Shown here in pieces: positions 10,272 to 24,600 of a stretch of 34,527 nucleotides of DNA. Below the pieces are notes generated by a model. The model had not been told where the DNA came from. It saw only the letters and a program-made list of their open reading frames with translations, and did no database searches. Where the stretch lies: NCBI GenBank assembly GCA_014925825.1, contig JACGCK010000355.1, forward strand, positions 1-34,527, written 5' to 3'. Numbering within the stretch: position 1 is the stretch's first letter; the number at the start of each line of letters is the position of its first letter. This DNA comes from Pholiota molesta (taxonomy: Eukaryota; Basidiomycota; Agaricomycetes; Agaricales; Strophariaceae). The position numbers were made by a program, and so were the translations under genes.

Positions 10272-11528
10272 GATCTAGTTCCAAGTGAGAGGTGAGCGGT
10301 GATATGGTTTCGATGGAGGAAGACAGGCCGAGACGGGGATGCAACGGTGTTGGCCTCTTTGGTTCGGGGGGAAGGCGAGAGAGAGCTTGTCGTTAGAAAA
10401 GGTGGCGAAAGAGTGTGGGGGATGTGGCAAAGCTCAGTTGTGCGAATGCGCCACGAATAGACCGTAGGTATATAGATATTACTTAGAAAAGAGAAAACGA
10501 GAGAAATGTGCTGGTGAGAACTTGATCCAGTGCCACACAGGCGCGTCGTGGGAATCAAACTCACAACATCCATTTGGATAGGGGCACAGTGGTACTTACC
10601 GTACAGCCCTCCAGAGTCCAGATCTCCCGAATCCACCACTGCTCCTATTTATTCTTATAGATTTCCAACTTGTCCTACATAAGCACTTTTCATTCAAAGT
10701 CAAGTCAGCCCTCATTATCAATTTGCCTGAAACTATTTCTAAAGTTGACAGTGGATACTATGAGATAATATGTCAATTAGAAAGTGCTCCAGACAATTAC
10801 AATTTTAAATGATAATGAACTCAGGAACGAAATGGACGGATCACGACGAGTAATTTGCGGGGTATTTGATGCTGGCAGTGTCTCCCGACTCTCCTCGTTT
10901 GCTCTCGTTTGTTGTACGGCCGAAACTGTATACATAGTGTATAGCTCCCAGTGCCCATATCTTGCATAGTATTAATAAGGACGAATCACCTTTTTTAAAG
11001 TCATAAACACGCCGTATGTTTTCTCTTCTTCGGCTAACTTCATTCGTAATAAAATCATGAAATTGGCCTGAAAACGAAGTCCGCTGCCAACCATTTATTA
11101 CAGTAAATAGTCCTTAAAAAGGTATAAGTAAGTAGAATTTGAGTAGTCCTTCACTGTGCGCTGGAGTTTGCCGAAAAACATCGGTGTTAGCCGACGCATA
11201 AACAGAACGTCTGTAATTTCAGACCTGCAACAACCTCAATTCTTTTGCTATATCGCTGCTCAATCAATTATCTGCTCATATCTTTGGCAGAATCACGAAG
11301 AAATCGGCGACGCCGGGATGGCTCATAGCTGACTCACCCAAGCATCGGGCTGACTGAGAATCAGCATCACGTTATGACTCACGGACTCGGGGTATAGTAC
11401 TGGTGCCAGTGGCATGCCTCATAATTCTTTTCTTCAAGTACTGCGTTCGAAACGCTACGCAACCATCTCACTCCGACTCTCCTGCTCGAAATCATCTTTC
11501 GCAGCATTTGGCCAGCATTCACAAGAAT
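10272..11528. other. Intergenic between divergent genes
   Basis: About 1.26 kb without a convincing gene. It separates the 5' ends of the coiled-coil gene (left) and the WLM protease gene (right), so it should hold two promoters and 5' UTRs. Open frames in it lack codon bias or domains. A possible decayed tRNA T-arm (TTTGATT between short pairing arms) lies near 10540 on the minus strand but is too weak to call. The right part holds the paired TGACTCAC words listed next. Confidence 0.45.
11330..11382. promoter_or_regulatory. Two TGACTCAC words upstream of the WLM protease gene
   Basis: TGACTCAC occurs at 11330-11337 and again at 11375-11382, 45 bp apart and roughly 150-200 bp upstream of the ATG at 11529. 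TGACTCA is the core recognised by Gcn4/AP-1 type bZIP factors, including fungal CPC1 orthologs. Two exact copies at this distance from a start are suggestive, but binding and the regulator are inferred. Confidence 0.35.
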
Positions 11529-12634
11529 ATGGCCAGCGATTCCATCTCATTTACTGTGAGCTTCCGCGGTAAATCGCACAGGCTCTCACTATCGCCGAAC
11601 ACCACTCTCACTGCGCTCCACGCACAACTCGAAGAATTGACCGAAGTTCCTCCATCACTTCAGAAGCTTCTCTACAAAGGCAAAAGGCAAACAGAAGGGG
11701 ATGATGATGCAGGCACGCTCCTGCAGGCCGGAATCAAGGATGGAATGAAGATCCAGATGCTAGGAACAACAACGAAGGATCTGGATGGAATGAAAGCCAT
11801 CGAGAACGAGAACCAACGGCGAGAACGAATTATGAGGGAACGAGCTCTGAAAGCACCTGTAAAGGTGAGTATTGCCTATAGCTCTTGTAAGTATTTGAGT
11901 GCTGATACCATTAATATTAGCTACGGTCAACTGGTTCAGGCCCTGTATCGTCCTTTTCGTCGTCTTCTTCAGCTTCATTACAATACCGCTTTCATGATGT
12001 CAAGCCCCTACCCCATCTTCCCAATCCCGACTCTGCATTAAATCTATTACGACGTCTAGCAGAGGACCCGGCGATCAAAAACATTATGCAGAAGCACGAA
12101 TTCACAGTCGGTCTTCTGACGGAACTCGCACCGCATGAACACCCAGAGTTACTTGGTTTGAACGAAAATGCAGGGCAGGCCATTAAACTCCGTATAAGAA
12201 CGGATAGATACGATGGTTTTCGGCTATATACTGAAGTGCGGCGAGTTCTATGTCATGAGCTGACGCACAATGTCTGGGGAGACCATGATGAAAATGTGAG
12301 TACTTCATGTTATTTGTTCAACTGACTTTGACTGATAGATTTATAGTTCAAAGCTCTAAATTCTAAACTCAACCGTGAAGTTGCAGAATTTGAGAAGGCC
12401 ACCACAAACGGCACCCACTATCTTTCAGGTGGGCCTGGCTATGACGTATACCAGCCCTCATCGGAATTGGAGGCAGAAGCGCAAACTTATACCCTCGGTG
12501 GACCCTCGCCTGTTCCTGTATCCACAGCTTATGAATCCCAAGAGGATCGTCGAAGGAGGATTTTGGAGGCCACGATGAACCGGTTACGCAGAGAGGAGGA
12601 AGAGATTGAACATTCGTGTGGGACAGGTCATTAA
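11529..12634 (+). CDS. Ubiquitin-like and WLM domain metalloprotease (Wss1 family)
   Basis: The spliced protein is 332 residues. Residues about 5-85 form a ubiquitin-like fold (ISFTVSFRGKSHRLSLSPN, LQKLLYKGKR, LLQAGIKDGMKIQMLGTT). The WLM (Wss1p-like metalloprotease) domain follows, with the zinc site HELTHNVWGDHDENF: His224, Glu225 and His228, plus a third His at 234. WLM proteases such as yeast Wss1 cut DNA-protein crosslinks and SUMO/ubiquitin-linked targets. Family members with an N-terminal UBL are known from fission yeast and plants. The C-terminus is Arg/Glu-rich and helical. Exons: 11529-11864, 11921-12295, 12347-12634, in frame without repair. I start at MASDSISF; an upstream in-frame ATG at 11415 would add a sequence that does not look coding. 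The substrate here is unknown. Confidence 0.88.
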
Positions 12635-12791
12635 AATGCTTCATATCCAGCTGGTATTTGCGTACATGTAAATATATCTTATTCATGCTATCATATTTCA
12701 GTATAATACCAAATTTTCTGGAGACTTGATGTTGACTTCATGTGCGGTGCTGAGCGTCATTCGTCAAATTACCATATTAGGTGAACTAATA

Positions 12792-13623
12792 CTATATCCG
12801 GTCCGGTAACGGGTCACACATGGTAACAGGTCAGAAAGCTATTGCTCGACGACTTGCCCATCGATTTTCGAACTCTTTTTTGCATGTTGAAGGTATAATA
12901 GTAGGCTACTGTAATCTTAAAAGTTTGGCTGAGAAAAATTGCTGCATTAATGAAAATTTTTATGGTCTTTCTGATCCAACTTCAAAAAGCCTGTCTGCAA
13001 ACTGCATTTGCAGGTCTCTGGAGTATGGAGTACTGCCTGTGATTACTCCTAAGAGTAATTTTTATCAGTAGTATACTTCGGACAGTTTTTAGGACATGAT
13101 ACGGCAAGATTAGTAAATGAATCTCATTTCTTTGGATAAAAAATAAGCCATTTTAGGGCCATTGAAGCGTTTTTATTTCGAAATCCTGCTCTTTTACGGA
13201 ATGTTAAACTTATAGCAATTTTGTTACAGTGCAAAGATAATCATCCATATTTTGCATCTGAAAAGTTTCAGAATTATTGGAGGCATTCTGCGGTCAGGAC
13301 AGTCCTCGCAATGAGCCATTGTACAATCAAAAAGTAAGATTTCGGCAACGATTGTGATCAGTAAGTCAAATGCCCCATTTAGTTTGGTTCAATTTCCTTA
13401 TATAATCGAAGTGACCCGTTTCCCCGGTTATGACAATTTCAGACGCTCCACGTTAAAAAATTCATATCTAAGGGAATAGACATTGTAATTTTTTGAGTTT
13501 TTGTGGTTGCGTGCGCTACATGTGTGGACACTCAAAACAACTTGAATCAAGAAGATTGACCTCGATTTGCTTTCAGAATTGTGGAATTAATGCTAAGGTG
13601 ACCCGTTACTAGACCAAATATAG
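12792..13623. mobile_element. TIR element (MITE-like), 832 bp, flanked by TA
   Basis: The ends are inverted repeats: 12788-12817 against the complement of 13598-13627, 25 of 30 positions identical, sharing the inner block GTAACGGGTCAC. The ends read CTATAT..ATATAG and TA stands on both outer sides (12790-12791 and 13624-13625). This matches the TA target duplication of Tc1/mariner-type elements. The interior is AT-rich, carries an extra copy of the GTGACCCGTT block near 13411, and has only one short open frame (12820-13071) without transposase motifs, so the element would be non-autonomous. It ends about 113 bp before the POLD4 ATG. Exact borders are inferred from symmetry alone. Confidence 0.65.
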
Positions 13624-13736
13624 TAATGGCGCCCCTGAAATTCAAACTTATGGTTCATAACAACTTACCTTGTTTCCACCACGTACTTACCACATACCCC
13701 GCATATAACATCCATCCAAAACTTGTAAACCAAGCA

Positions 13737-14683
13737 ATGTCCACTCTCAACTCAAACTTGAAGCAGTCAAGACTGGACTTCAGTGTAGGCAAACGGACTA
13801 CCTCAAATAACAAGAATGGAAAGCCATCTCAAACACCGCCGATACCCGTTGAAATCACCAAGAAGAAACCATCGGGAAAGACCGAGGCTGTAGAGACAGA
13901 TGACTACGAAGACTTCATCTTGCCAAGCAGTGACGAAGAGAGGGAGTATTCTGAGGAGCCTCCCAGCCCCGAGACCTTCAAACCAACTGGGAAAAAGGAT
14001 GCTCCAACCCCGGCCGGACGTGCGACGCGTGCATCTACAAAGAATAATGCAAAGAAAACACCCAAGGAGAAAGAGGAGGCTTCGGATGACCTAGAGAAAC
14101 CTAGGGTTTCCCGCACTTCCAAGGCCAACATCCAACCAGAGACAATTGCCACGAAGAAGGGTGCAGCCGGGGCTGCTCCAATCGCGGAATCGAAGGAGTC
14201 TCTTCTCGAGCTGAAAATCAAGGATCCAAAATGGACAAAACATTATGCTGAGGTCAAGAAAAAGATGGGTCTTCCTCCTAGTAAGTGTATCACTTTGTAT
14301 TTGACGAAAAGTGGTCGTCGCTCACAAATGTCTATTTGCCTCAGTCCACGGTGAAACACAAAATAGGATACATGAGATACTCCGCGTCTTCGACAAGTAG
14401 GTCTAGTTTCGCACTATACATGCTTTCTTTATAGCTGAATCTTCTTATTTACGTAGCTCATACGAATATGGACCTTGTGTCGGCGTTACCAGATTAGAGC
14501 GATGGAATCGAGCCAAAGCTCTTGGTCTTAACCCCCAAAGGAGGCACGCTCTAATATTTGTTTTATTGGCAAAGTTGTTGATCTTTTCCGATTAATTTGA
14601 TATAGGTGGAGGAAATACTCAATACGAAACAAGGGTCAACTATGCCTGAATATTCTCAGTCAGTGTTTTATGGGGAGGTCTAA
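13737..14683 (+). CDS. DNA polymerase delta small subunit (POLD4/Cdm1)
   Basis: Smallest, accessory subunit of replicative DNA polymerase delta. The C-terminal half is diagnostic: YEYGPCVGVTRLERWNRAKA followed by LGLNP and VEEIL, matching the conserved POLD4 core. The N-terminal 180 residues are a Lys/Ser/Pro/Glu-rich disordered tail starting MSTLNSNLKQSRLDFSVGKR. Its KQSRLDF piece resembles a degenerate PCNA-interacting peptide (inference). Exons: 13737-14280, 14345-14396, 14457 to about 14539, 14606-14683. The last donor is uncertain. Read as given, the exon continues to a GTTTTA donor near 14560 and adds an unusual insert. With one more C in the run at 14532-14536 it would read NPPKE and join VEEIL, as the family expects, but that joint needs a weak GC donor. 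I chose the ATG at 13737 over an in-frame one at 13626, which lies at the TIR element border. Confidence 0.85.
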
Positions 14684-15607
14684 TTTATGTCGCTTGGTTA
14701 TACTTGTTCCTTTATTGTGGGCTTGTTGTATTCTGGTATGTGATCCACCTTTCTGAAGCTTATTGGCTCACTTTTCTGGATAGCTCATCTGTGATACGCG
14801 CGATTTTGTTGTGTCCTTAATACGAATTTCTAAGTTGCTGCATTTGTAAACTGCTTACGGGAAGGAAATGTTATATATTTGTTGATCCATTCTTCTATTC
14901 TCGTCGAAACTATGCGTTGTGAGCAGACGGAATGAGAATCCATATCAGGTGCGCACCAAGTAACGCTCATTTGTCCCCCATGACTGAAATGAATTGCTAT
15001 TCGGGGACAAGTACTATAGCTTCAGATTGACATAAGTACGAACCCGTGGTTGTCCATGACATCAAGATTCATTTGAACCACTTAGTGAAGACTTTCGAAT
15101 CTCTTCTCAACCTCTTGCCCGCCTTCATGTCAGCTTACACCCTGCAGATTCCATTCTAGATGAAACAGTTCTCAGCCTTCAAAGCCCAGCTCCTTGAGCT
15201 TCGGCAATGCCACCATTCATACAAATCATTATGGAAGTTGGAATGCGAACATCACAAATCACGGTCCACAGCTTACAAGCTACAACCAAACTGATACTTG
15301 TATTCCCTTGCAATCCCAGCCTACTCAGCTAGAGAAGGGATATTTGGGAACTTAGGTAATCACAAATCACGAAGAACCCCGACACCGTGGTGAACAACAA
15401 TCCGTATTTGGTGTTCGCCAGTTTATGGCACATCTGCTAACTCCATGAGAGGATCAAGCGATGCTCTGTCTGCTGTGGATTATGTATCCTCGAAAAATCA
15501 ATACCCTGATATTGGGACCGTTCGCTTAAAAGGAAGTCATCTGCGATAAAGCCTTTTGACCCCCATCATCTTAGATCGCGACCCCCTGTTTTGCTGAGAC
15601 CTTCCAA
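14684..15607. other. Intergenic, no gene seen
   Basis: About 920 bp between two rightward genes. It includes the POLD4 3' UTR and the promoter of the monooxygenase. I find no long open frame, RNA gene, inverted repeat or transposon remnant. The word CACAAATCACG occurs twice (near 15252 and 15361) but without extended similarity. Confidence 0.5.
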
Positions 15608-18190
<2,583 letters not shown>

Positions 18191-18395
18191 TAGGAAGGGA
18201 AAACTGCTGGTATATCATATGTGAATAAGAGAGGCTGAATTGTATATTGTACAATGAATATAATTGGAATAAAGGACGGGAATTCATAAGTATAAATAAC
18301 AACCTGAAAACATAATGCAATGAAGGAAGCGAAACAAGTGACACAGGTTTGAAGTTATTGAAACCATCTCGCAAGAGGATCATCCTGGGATCATC

Positions 18396-21275
18396 TCATT
18401 TGCGTGCCTCCGTAATAGCTGGAGCATCAGCACTATTGATGAGCACCCTCCTCGCACCTCCACCAGCGATCGGAGGGACAGGTGGTTTAAGCGACGATGT
18501 TCGTGACGCACGGGACGTCGTCGCCGTAGAAGTCGCCGCAGACGCAGGCTTGACAGATGCCTTGGCCACAAGCTTACTTGAATTTACCGTTGCAGCCATT
18601 TTACGGGGTACAGGTGCACCAGCGTTCGCAGGAGAAATTTTGCCTGACTTGCCAGGTGGAACTTTCTTCGAATTATTGTTCTCTTTCTCGCTCACGGCTG
18701 ACGTTCGCGCTCGTGGGCCCGGGTCAGCCCTTGCCTTTCCTTTCTCAGCCGCAGTAAACCCTTTCTTCGCGTTAGGATCAGGATAAAACACTGGCGTGCG
18801 TCCGAAAATTGGCTGCGCCGGTGGAGGGGCAACAACGTTGGGCTCGACTTTCTTCTCCTGCAGCGGTGTTTCCGGAGGAGAATCAATTCCAAGCTCAGTC
18901 GCAGACATCCTTGCCTGAGATGGCTGCTGGATTATAGGAGCATTTGTTATGTAGCCCAAGCCCCCGTCGTCAAGTTCTTCTGGGACGGACTCCAGCGGCC
19001 CAGAGGTTGGAGAAACATCACTGTCCATAGTCAAACCGTTCGCAGGGGTTAATGGTGAATCAGCTAACATGAGAATGCGACTCAAAGGGCTTGGTTTGGC
19101 GGGTGAATACGCATGCACCATGCGCATGGCAAAAGGCTTGGCGACTGGGAACGGTCGTTTCGCAGCAGGGGGCGTAGTGGGCGCCAGCAAATTAGAACCT
19201 GAACCTGAAGACGGCGGTGATGTTTCTGGAGAATATGTCGGTGCTGTTGCTTCTGGGCTTGGCGGCGAGTCAGGTACTGGAAGGGCTGGAACGGTTGGCA
19301 GGGATGCTCGAGGTGATGGAGGAGGGAGTACAAAGGAGGTAGGAAGAAGAGAACTCGCCGAGGGAGCCAGCGATTTAGTCAAAGAGAATGAAGGAGCAAG
19401 AATAGGTGGCATGTATTCTGTTTCGTAGGATAATACACCCTTGACGGGCGATGCCAGCGACCGCCGCGAGACGCGGTGTGCCTTGCGGCCACTGCCAGCT
19501 TTCCCAACGCATACATTCTTCGCAGGAGATCTCCGCGGGGAGTGCGGTGGTTTTGGGAACGAGTTTTGAAGTGCCTTCTGGGGTGACTTATGCGGTGATT
19601 TTTTGGGGGATAACATGAAGGCTGATGTAGACGGCCTAATGGGCGAAGCAGGAGCTGGCGTTGGTGGAAATTCGGTAAGCATCATTTCAACTTGCCAAGC
19701 CCGTTTCTCGTCAAGGAACTTTAAGCGTTCCGCCTGCGGCAAAGAGTCAGTCCAAATATTTTAAGGCGCTTAAATTATGGACAAACTTACTTCGAGGGCG
19801 GCTTTCTCTTTTCCAAATGCTATTGCGGCGTCGGTGAATTTCTGACGCTCCATGTCAAGCTCTTTTCTAAGTTTATCCAGTCTATCTTTCGCTTCATCTT
19901 GGAGTGGACCTGACATGAGTTCTACACTCATATCATTTATTTCTCCGGTTGAGATTCGATGATCTTCTGCGAACTTGTCAAACATAGCTTGAGTCTCTGC
20001 TACGTGGGCTAGTGACTGTTTCTGAGATCGTTCTGTTGTTTTGATGAGTATTTTGGAAGTCCAAATCGTAGTCATACACGTACCAAGCTCTTCCTTGAGG
20101 TTTGTGATTATGGTTTGCAGGCGTTCAATTTCGCCTTCGGGTACTTGAGAGACGGGCTTGGTATCAGAAGGTATCGGCCGAGAAAGTTCTGATAGTGTAT
20201 TGCGCAACTCTTCGAGCACCGCCGACAGTTTATCGCTAGCAGCATCAGAAGGTGCCAGAGGAAATAGGGTGGATAGTGACATAGGGATTGGCTTTGCAAC
20301 GGGTCAGAAGCTTTTTTATGCAAGAAATATTCGAAACGTACTTCGTCAAGCTCCTGTTCGTTAGAAAGCTTGCACCTCGCTTGGTACAATATGCTTTGTA
20401 GTTCATTGACCGCACGAACAAGCAGTTTACGCAGAAGCAAATTCTCGTCCCCAAGCTGGGCGCGAGCTTGCTCAGCCTGTTCAAGAGCAATATCAAGGAA
20501 GCTCCGCCCTCTATCGAGCACTTCAGATCCATCAAGGATAGCGGTATTTGCACAGCGAATACCACTGGCGGCGGCAGACACTTTACTTTGTATATCTGCC
20601 AACTTCTGCCATTTGTCCATTGTGCGTTCAATTTCTTTGTCCTTCTTCTTCAACTCGACCTGATGCATAGCGCGGACTCCTTGAAGCAGGGTCCTTGTGC
20701 GTTGCAACTCGGCAGAAGTTTGCTTATGGGCATTCTCGGATGCTTGAAGACTCTTCACTGAAGCACTAAAGCGGACATGTATGGTCAGTATTTCCGACGC
20801 TTGAATGATGTCTCAACGTACGCTAGTTTTGATTTATGCAAATTCATCTCCCTTTCTGCGTTGGCGGATTTATCACTGGCCGCGCGATACATTGACGACA
20901 TGCGCTCATGGTCGTAGGAGAGAGTACGAAGTTTCGTTGTGAGATCTTCTGTCCGCGACAGATCATCCTGGAACGATATGAGCACATCGGCAGCATATAT
21001 CAGGACAGTAACAAAAAATTACATACCATCCTTTGGCTGAGCATTGTAACTAAACATTTCACTATTCGATTGGACTCATCCTTGGAGACGCCGGTGAGCG
21101 ATAGGCCAGGCGATGGTACATAACCATGAGCAACTAGCTGAGAGTTGACAAAGTCAAGGCTAGAAGTCGAATCCATAGAGGAGTCATAGGTTCCATTGTA
21201 GAACGGAGAGTCGAGATTCGAGAGAGACGGAGAGTTTGTATCCCAGTGCACCAGCTTCTTGGGTGTTGCCGTCAT
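18396..21275 (-). CDS. ADIP/Msd1-like coiled-coil protein (SSX2IP family)
   Basis: The spliced protein is 868 residues: exons 21275-21027, 20967-20822, 20765-20342, 20291-20084, 20032-19791 and 19733-18396, all in frame. It starts MTATPKKLVHWDTNSPSLSN. Residues about 40-230 resemble the afadin- and alpha-actinin-binding (ADIP) domain: FVNSQLVAHGYVPSPGLSL and then a long coiled coil (LKKKDKEIERTMDKWQKLAD). Fission yeast Msd1 and vertebrate SSX2IP of this family anchor microtubule minus ends at spindle poles or centrosomes, so a spindle pole role is inferred. The last exon codes 446 residues that are Pro/Ser-rich and disordered, with many SP and basic sites (SPKKSPHKSPQK), suited to cyclin-dependent kinase control. 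Family assignment is from overall pattern and is less sure than the gene model. Confidence 0.72.
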
Positions 21276-21657
21276 TGCTGAAGCGCTGCAAGACGACGCG
21301 GGAGCTCAAACCCTTGAAGTTGAACACAGAACAGCGCGTCAGATCTCATCACGTGGTCGCGCCTCTTTACGCTAGCTGCACGTGCCACCTCATTTATTTT
21401 GGCGCGTCAATTAACTCCCCAAGACTCCTCCAATATCAGTGAAATCAAACATTCTTTGTGCAAAATGATATGAAAACAGAAACGACATCCAAATCACGAC
21501 AAAGTAATTTCAAAACATTATTGCATGAAAGCGAGCGACAAAACGACAGAAAATGATCAATGTCCAAAATGTTCCAAGACTCCGCGAGTTATTGTTGCAC
21601 GATTTCCGAGACAAATCCACAAGCAGAAATGACAGGCTTCCTGACAGGGGCCATCCT
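21276..21657. promoter_or_regulatory. Upstream region of the ADIP-like gene
   Basis: This 380-bp gap lies between the end of the WG-rich gene and the ATG of the ADIP-like gene, both on the minus strand. It must hold the 3' UTR of the first and the promoter of the second. It includes CACGTGG at about 21350-21356 and GCACGTGCC near 21377-21385 (E-box-like CACGTG cores). No RNA gene or open frame with coding character is seen. Confidence 0.35.
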
Positions 21658-24600
21658 TCAGCTCCAAGCATCCGTCGACGACTGAACCCCCCAATCTTCG
21701 AGATTGCCCCCAATGGGAGCTTGCCAGTCGTTGCCCACATCAACAGCCGTGACTCCAGTCTCGCCCTCGTTCGCCTCCTCCGCGTGGTTTTCCTCTTCCT
21801 CCCTGTCAACATCTTCGAAGCCTCTTAAACGTCCTATGACCGGTGGCTCTTTCTTCTTCCTTGTTCGCGGCCCACGCTTGGACCCACGGGTCGGGTAGGA
21901 AGATTTCTGGGATCGCGTTTCCAGGTAGACGAGGTATCTAAACCCAGAGTGCGTAAAATGACTAAGTGGCAGAAAAGAAAAGAAATTACTAACATGCTGC
22001 ATTAGCGATCCCATCCTTCTTCTTTTCAGTGGAAACGAACTCAAACGGCACAAAAGGTCCCATGTCAGTGGATGTCGATCCCCAAGCGCTCAAATCCGTG
22101 GTCACGTTCTTCTCCCGTGGGTGAAATTCCGACTCGTCCACCTCGTCATCTGGCCCAAGTCCCCAGTCCTCAGCTTTAGTACCAAAGTCATCCTTGGCAG
22201 CGGAGCTGCCAGATTTCTCAGGCACAGGTGCCAGCCCCCAATCTTCAGCTCTGAAACCGAAATCGGTGTTGGAATCCGTCGGCTCTTTGGGCGCCGGAGA
22301 GACACCCCAATCCTCGCGGTTCCTTTGTGTACTGGAATCAGCAATGTCAGCCTCGTCAGATTTCTTCCCGAGCGATTTCTTCGATTCGGTTGGCGCAGAC
22401 GTTGACCAAGCGGACCAATCGCCAGTGGGGACGCCGGATGTGGTCGTCGAATCTTTCCCACTTTCCGAGACAGAAGGAAGTAACCAGTCTTCCGATTTGC
22501 CTATGTTGGCGTCTTCCTTGGGTGCCGCGCTCTGGTCCTCAGTGATATCGGCGTCAGTGCTCTTGCTATCCGTCTTGCCAGCCAGTTTTTTCGTCTTGTG
22601 CGGTGCATGTCCCCAGTCGGTATAGTCGTCTACTCCAGATGCCCCCATTTTAGGCTCTTTCTTTGAGTCGGAGGACTGCGGACCCAATCCACCCCAGTCA
22701 GCCTTTGTCGTATCGGAACCAACAGCTTCGTCTTTGGGAGCCGCTGGCGCTTTCGTCGATTTGGAAGGAGGGCCCCAACCTGCTTCGGGCACGTCGATCT
22801 CCATGGCTGCATTCTTGGGAGTTGCTTTAGGCGTCTCCGCCCTCAAGGACTTGCTTTTCGAACCATTCTTCGAGTCAGGAGGAGGACCCCATTCGCCCAG
22901 AGCAGTGTCAGGCGCCTTCGAACCCGTAGCCGACGAATCTTTGGAATGCTTCCACGAATCTTTCGTTGAGTCTTTGTAGGCTGATTTAGGTCTGTCTGAT
23001 TCGATATTTTTGCCTTTCTTGTTGGAACTGGGTTTAAGCGGCGTGTCCGACCTGAAGACCTTGCTTTGCATGTTTTTCTTCAAGTGGGCGGGAGGAGGAG
23101 GGCCCCACTGTTCACCCCAGTCAGGTTCAGGTGAGTCCATCCCCACTGCAGGGCTCGAACCTTTCTTTGGGCTAGGTGGAGGGCCCCATTGTTCACCCCA
23201 GCCAGCTTCGTGTTCATCAATGTCCATGGCAGCGTTCTTGGACGTGTCCGCCGATTTCGCCTTGCTCTGCCTCGTGTCGGATGGCGGAGGACCCCATTGA
23301 CCCCATTCGGTCAGGGGCTCGTCGACTTCCATGGCTGCACCCTTGGATACAGGAACGGGCTTAGAACTCCAATCGATGGCATCGAAGTTCAAATCCTCCA
23401 CATTTTCGTCAGCCCTCCTCTTGCCCTTGTCCTTGGTATCTGTCTCGGGTGGTGCGCGGGCCCAATCTTCGACTTGTCCTTCAAGTGTCGACCAATCGAA
23501 AGGCTCAACATTCTTGGACGATGACGCCGGAGACTTCTTGTCGTTGAGTTTGTCAAATCTGCCCTTGGACTTATCGGATCGGCCTCCGGATTTATCGAAC
23601 TTCTCCTTTGGTTTATCGAACCTATCTTTGCGCTTGTCGTCATATGTGTCTCTGGTTTTATTGTCGTTTCTACCTCTGGGTTTGTCGTACTTGTCGCGAG
23701 CCTTATCGTACGTGCCTCTTGGTTTGTCGAATTTGTCCTTGGGCTTGTCGAATTTCTTGGGCTCGAGTTCAGCAAAACCACTGTGATCCCATTGTCCATC
23801 GCTTCGCCCAGGTGGAAGGTCTTTCACCTTGATTGGAGACCCGGTAGACCTTCGAGACCTGGATCCGTCCCTACTGTTGAATTCGCTATTGCGAGGCGAA
23901 CCGCTGTCGAATTTCTTGCCCTTGTAGGGTGATTCGGGGCGGCCATTCTTACCCCAACCCCTGGGCTGGCGTGGTGGGCTTCGTGAATTCTTCTCGTCGG
24001 TAGATACAGGACGACGCTCGCCGTAGTCGGCTGGAGTGTCGACGTCCATGGGCTTGACCTTAAGAGTTTGGAGCGGCTGGCCGCCCATCTGCGAATCTTC
24101 ATCGTAACCTGGGTCAACCAGCGGCTCCGAAGCCCAGTCAAGCCTAGTTCCGACATCCAAACTCCCTACAACCTCCTTCTTTTTGCCTTTATCCTTGTTG
24201 ACAGAGGAATCGGCAACCCAGTCATCTGCAGCTTCAAAATTCATCGCCTCTCCGGTGTCTTTGCCCTTCTTAGGCTTAGCGCCCCAATTGTCTCCAGTAT
24301 CGTTCGCCTTCTTCTTGCCATTGTCTTGGGCTTTCTTGTCTGCCGGTTCGGGTGATGGGACGTTCCAGGCGGAGTGTTTGTCCCGTTGCGGGGTAGTAAA
24401 ATCTACCGTTTCGTATTCTTTCGATTTCGATTTCCTGCGATCTGCGGGCGTACGGGAGGTCGATTTGTGTCTAGAAGCATCGAGCTCTCGTTCGCGTGGA
24501 AGATCACCGGAACGACCTTTACGAGGAGATGTGGGATGCATGCTCCAGTTTGAATTGCCACCCGACCCACGGTCGATATCTTCAGTGGACCCTAAAATGA

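Noticed and set aside
10520..10625. A tRNA-like T-arm on the minus strand upstream of the coiled-coil gene
   Set aside because: Only the T-arm region fits, with a mismatch; no A box or acceptor pairing could be found, so no tRNA or SINE is called.
12820..13071. An 83-codon open frame inside the TA-flanked TIR element
   Set aside because: It has no transposase DDE/D, zinc or helix-turn-helix motif and is too short; better explained as chance in a non-autonomous element.
18349..19428. Plus-strand open frames opposite the Pro/Ser-rich exon of the ADIP-like gene
   Set aside because: Gly/Ala-rich translations are the expected mirror of a Pro/Ser-rich coding strand; no start context or splice sites support a gene.
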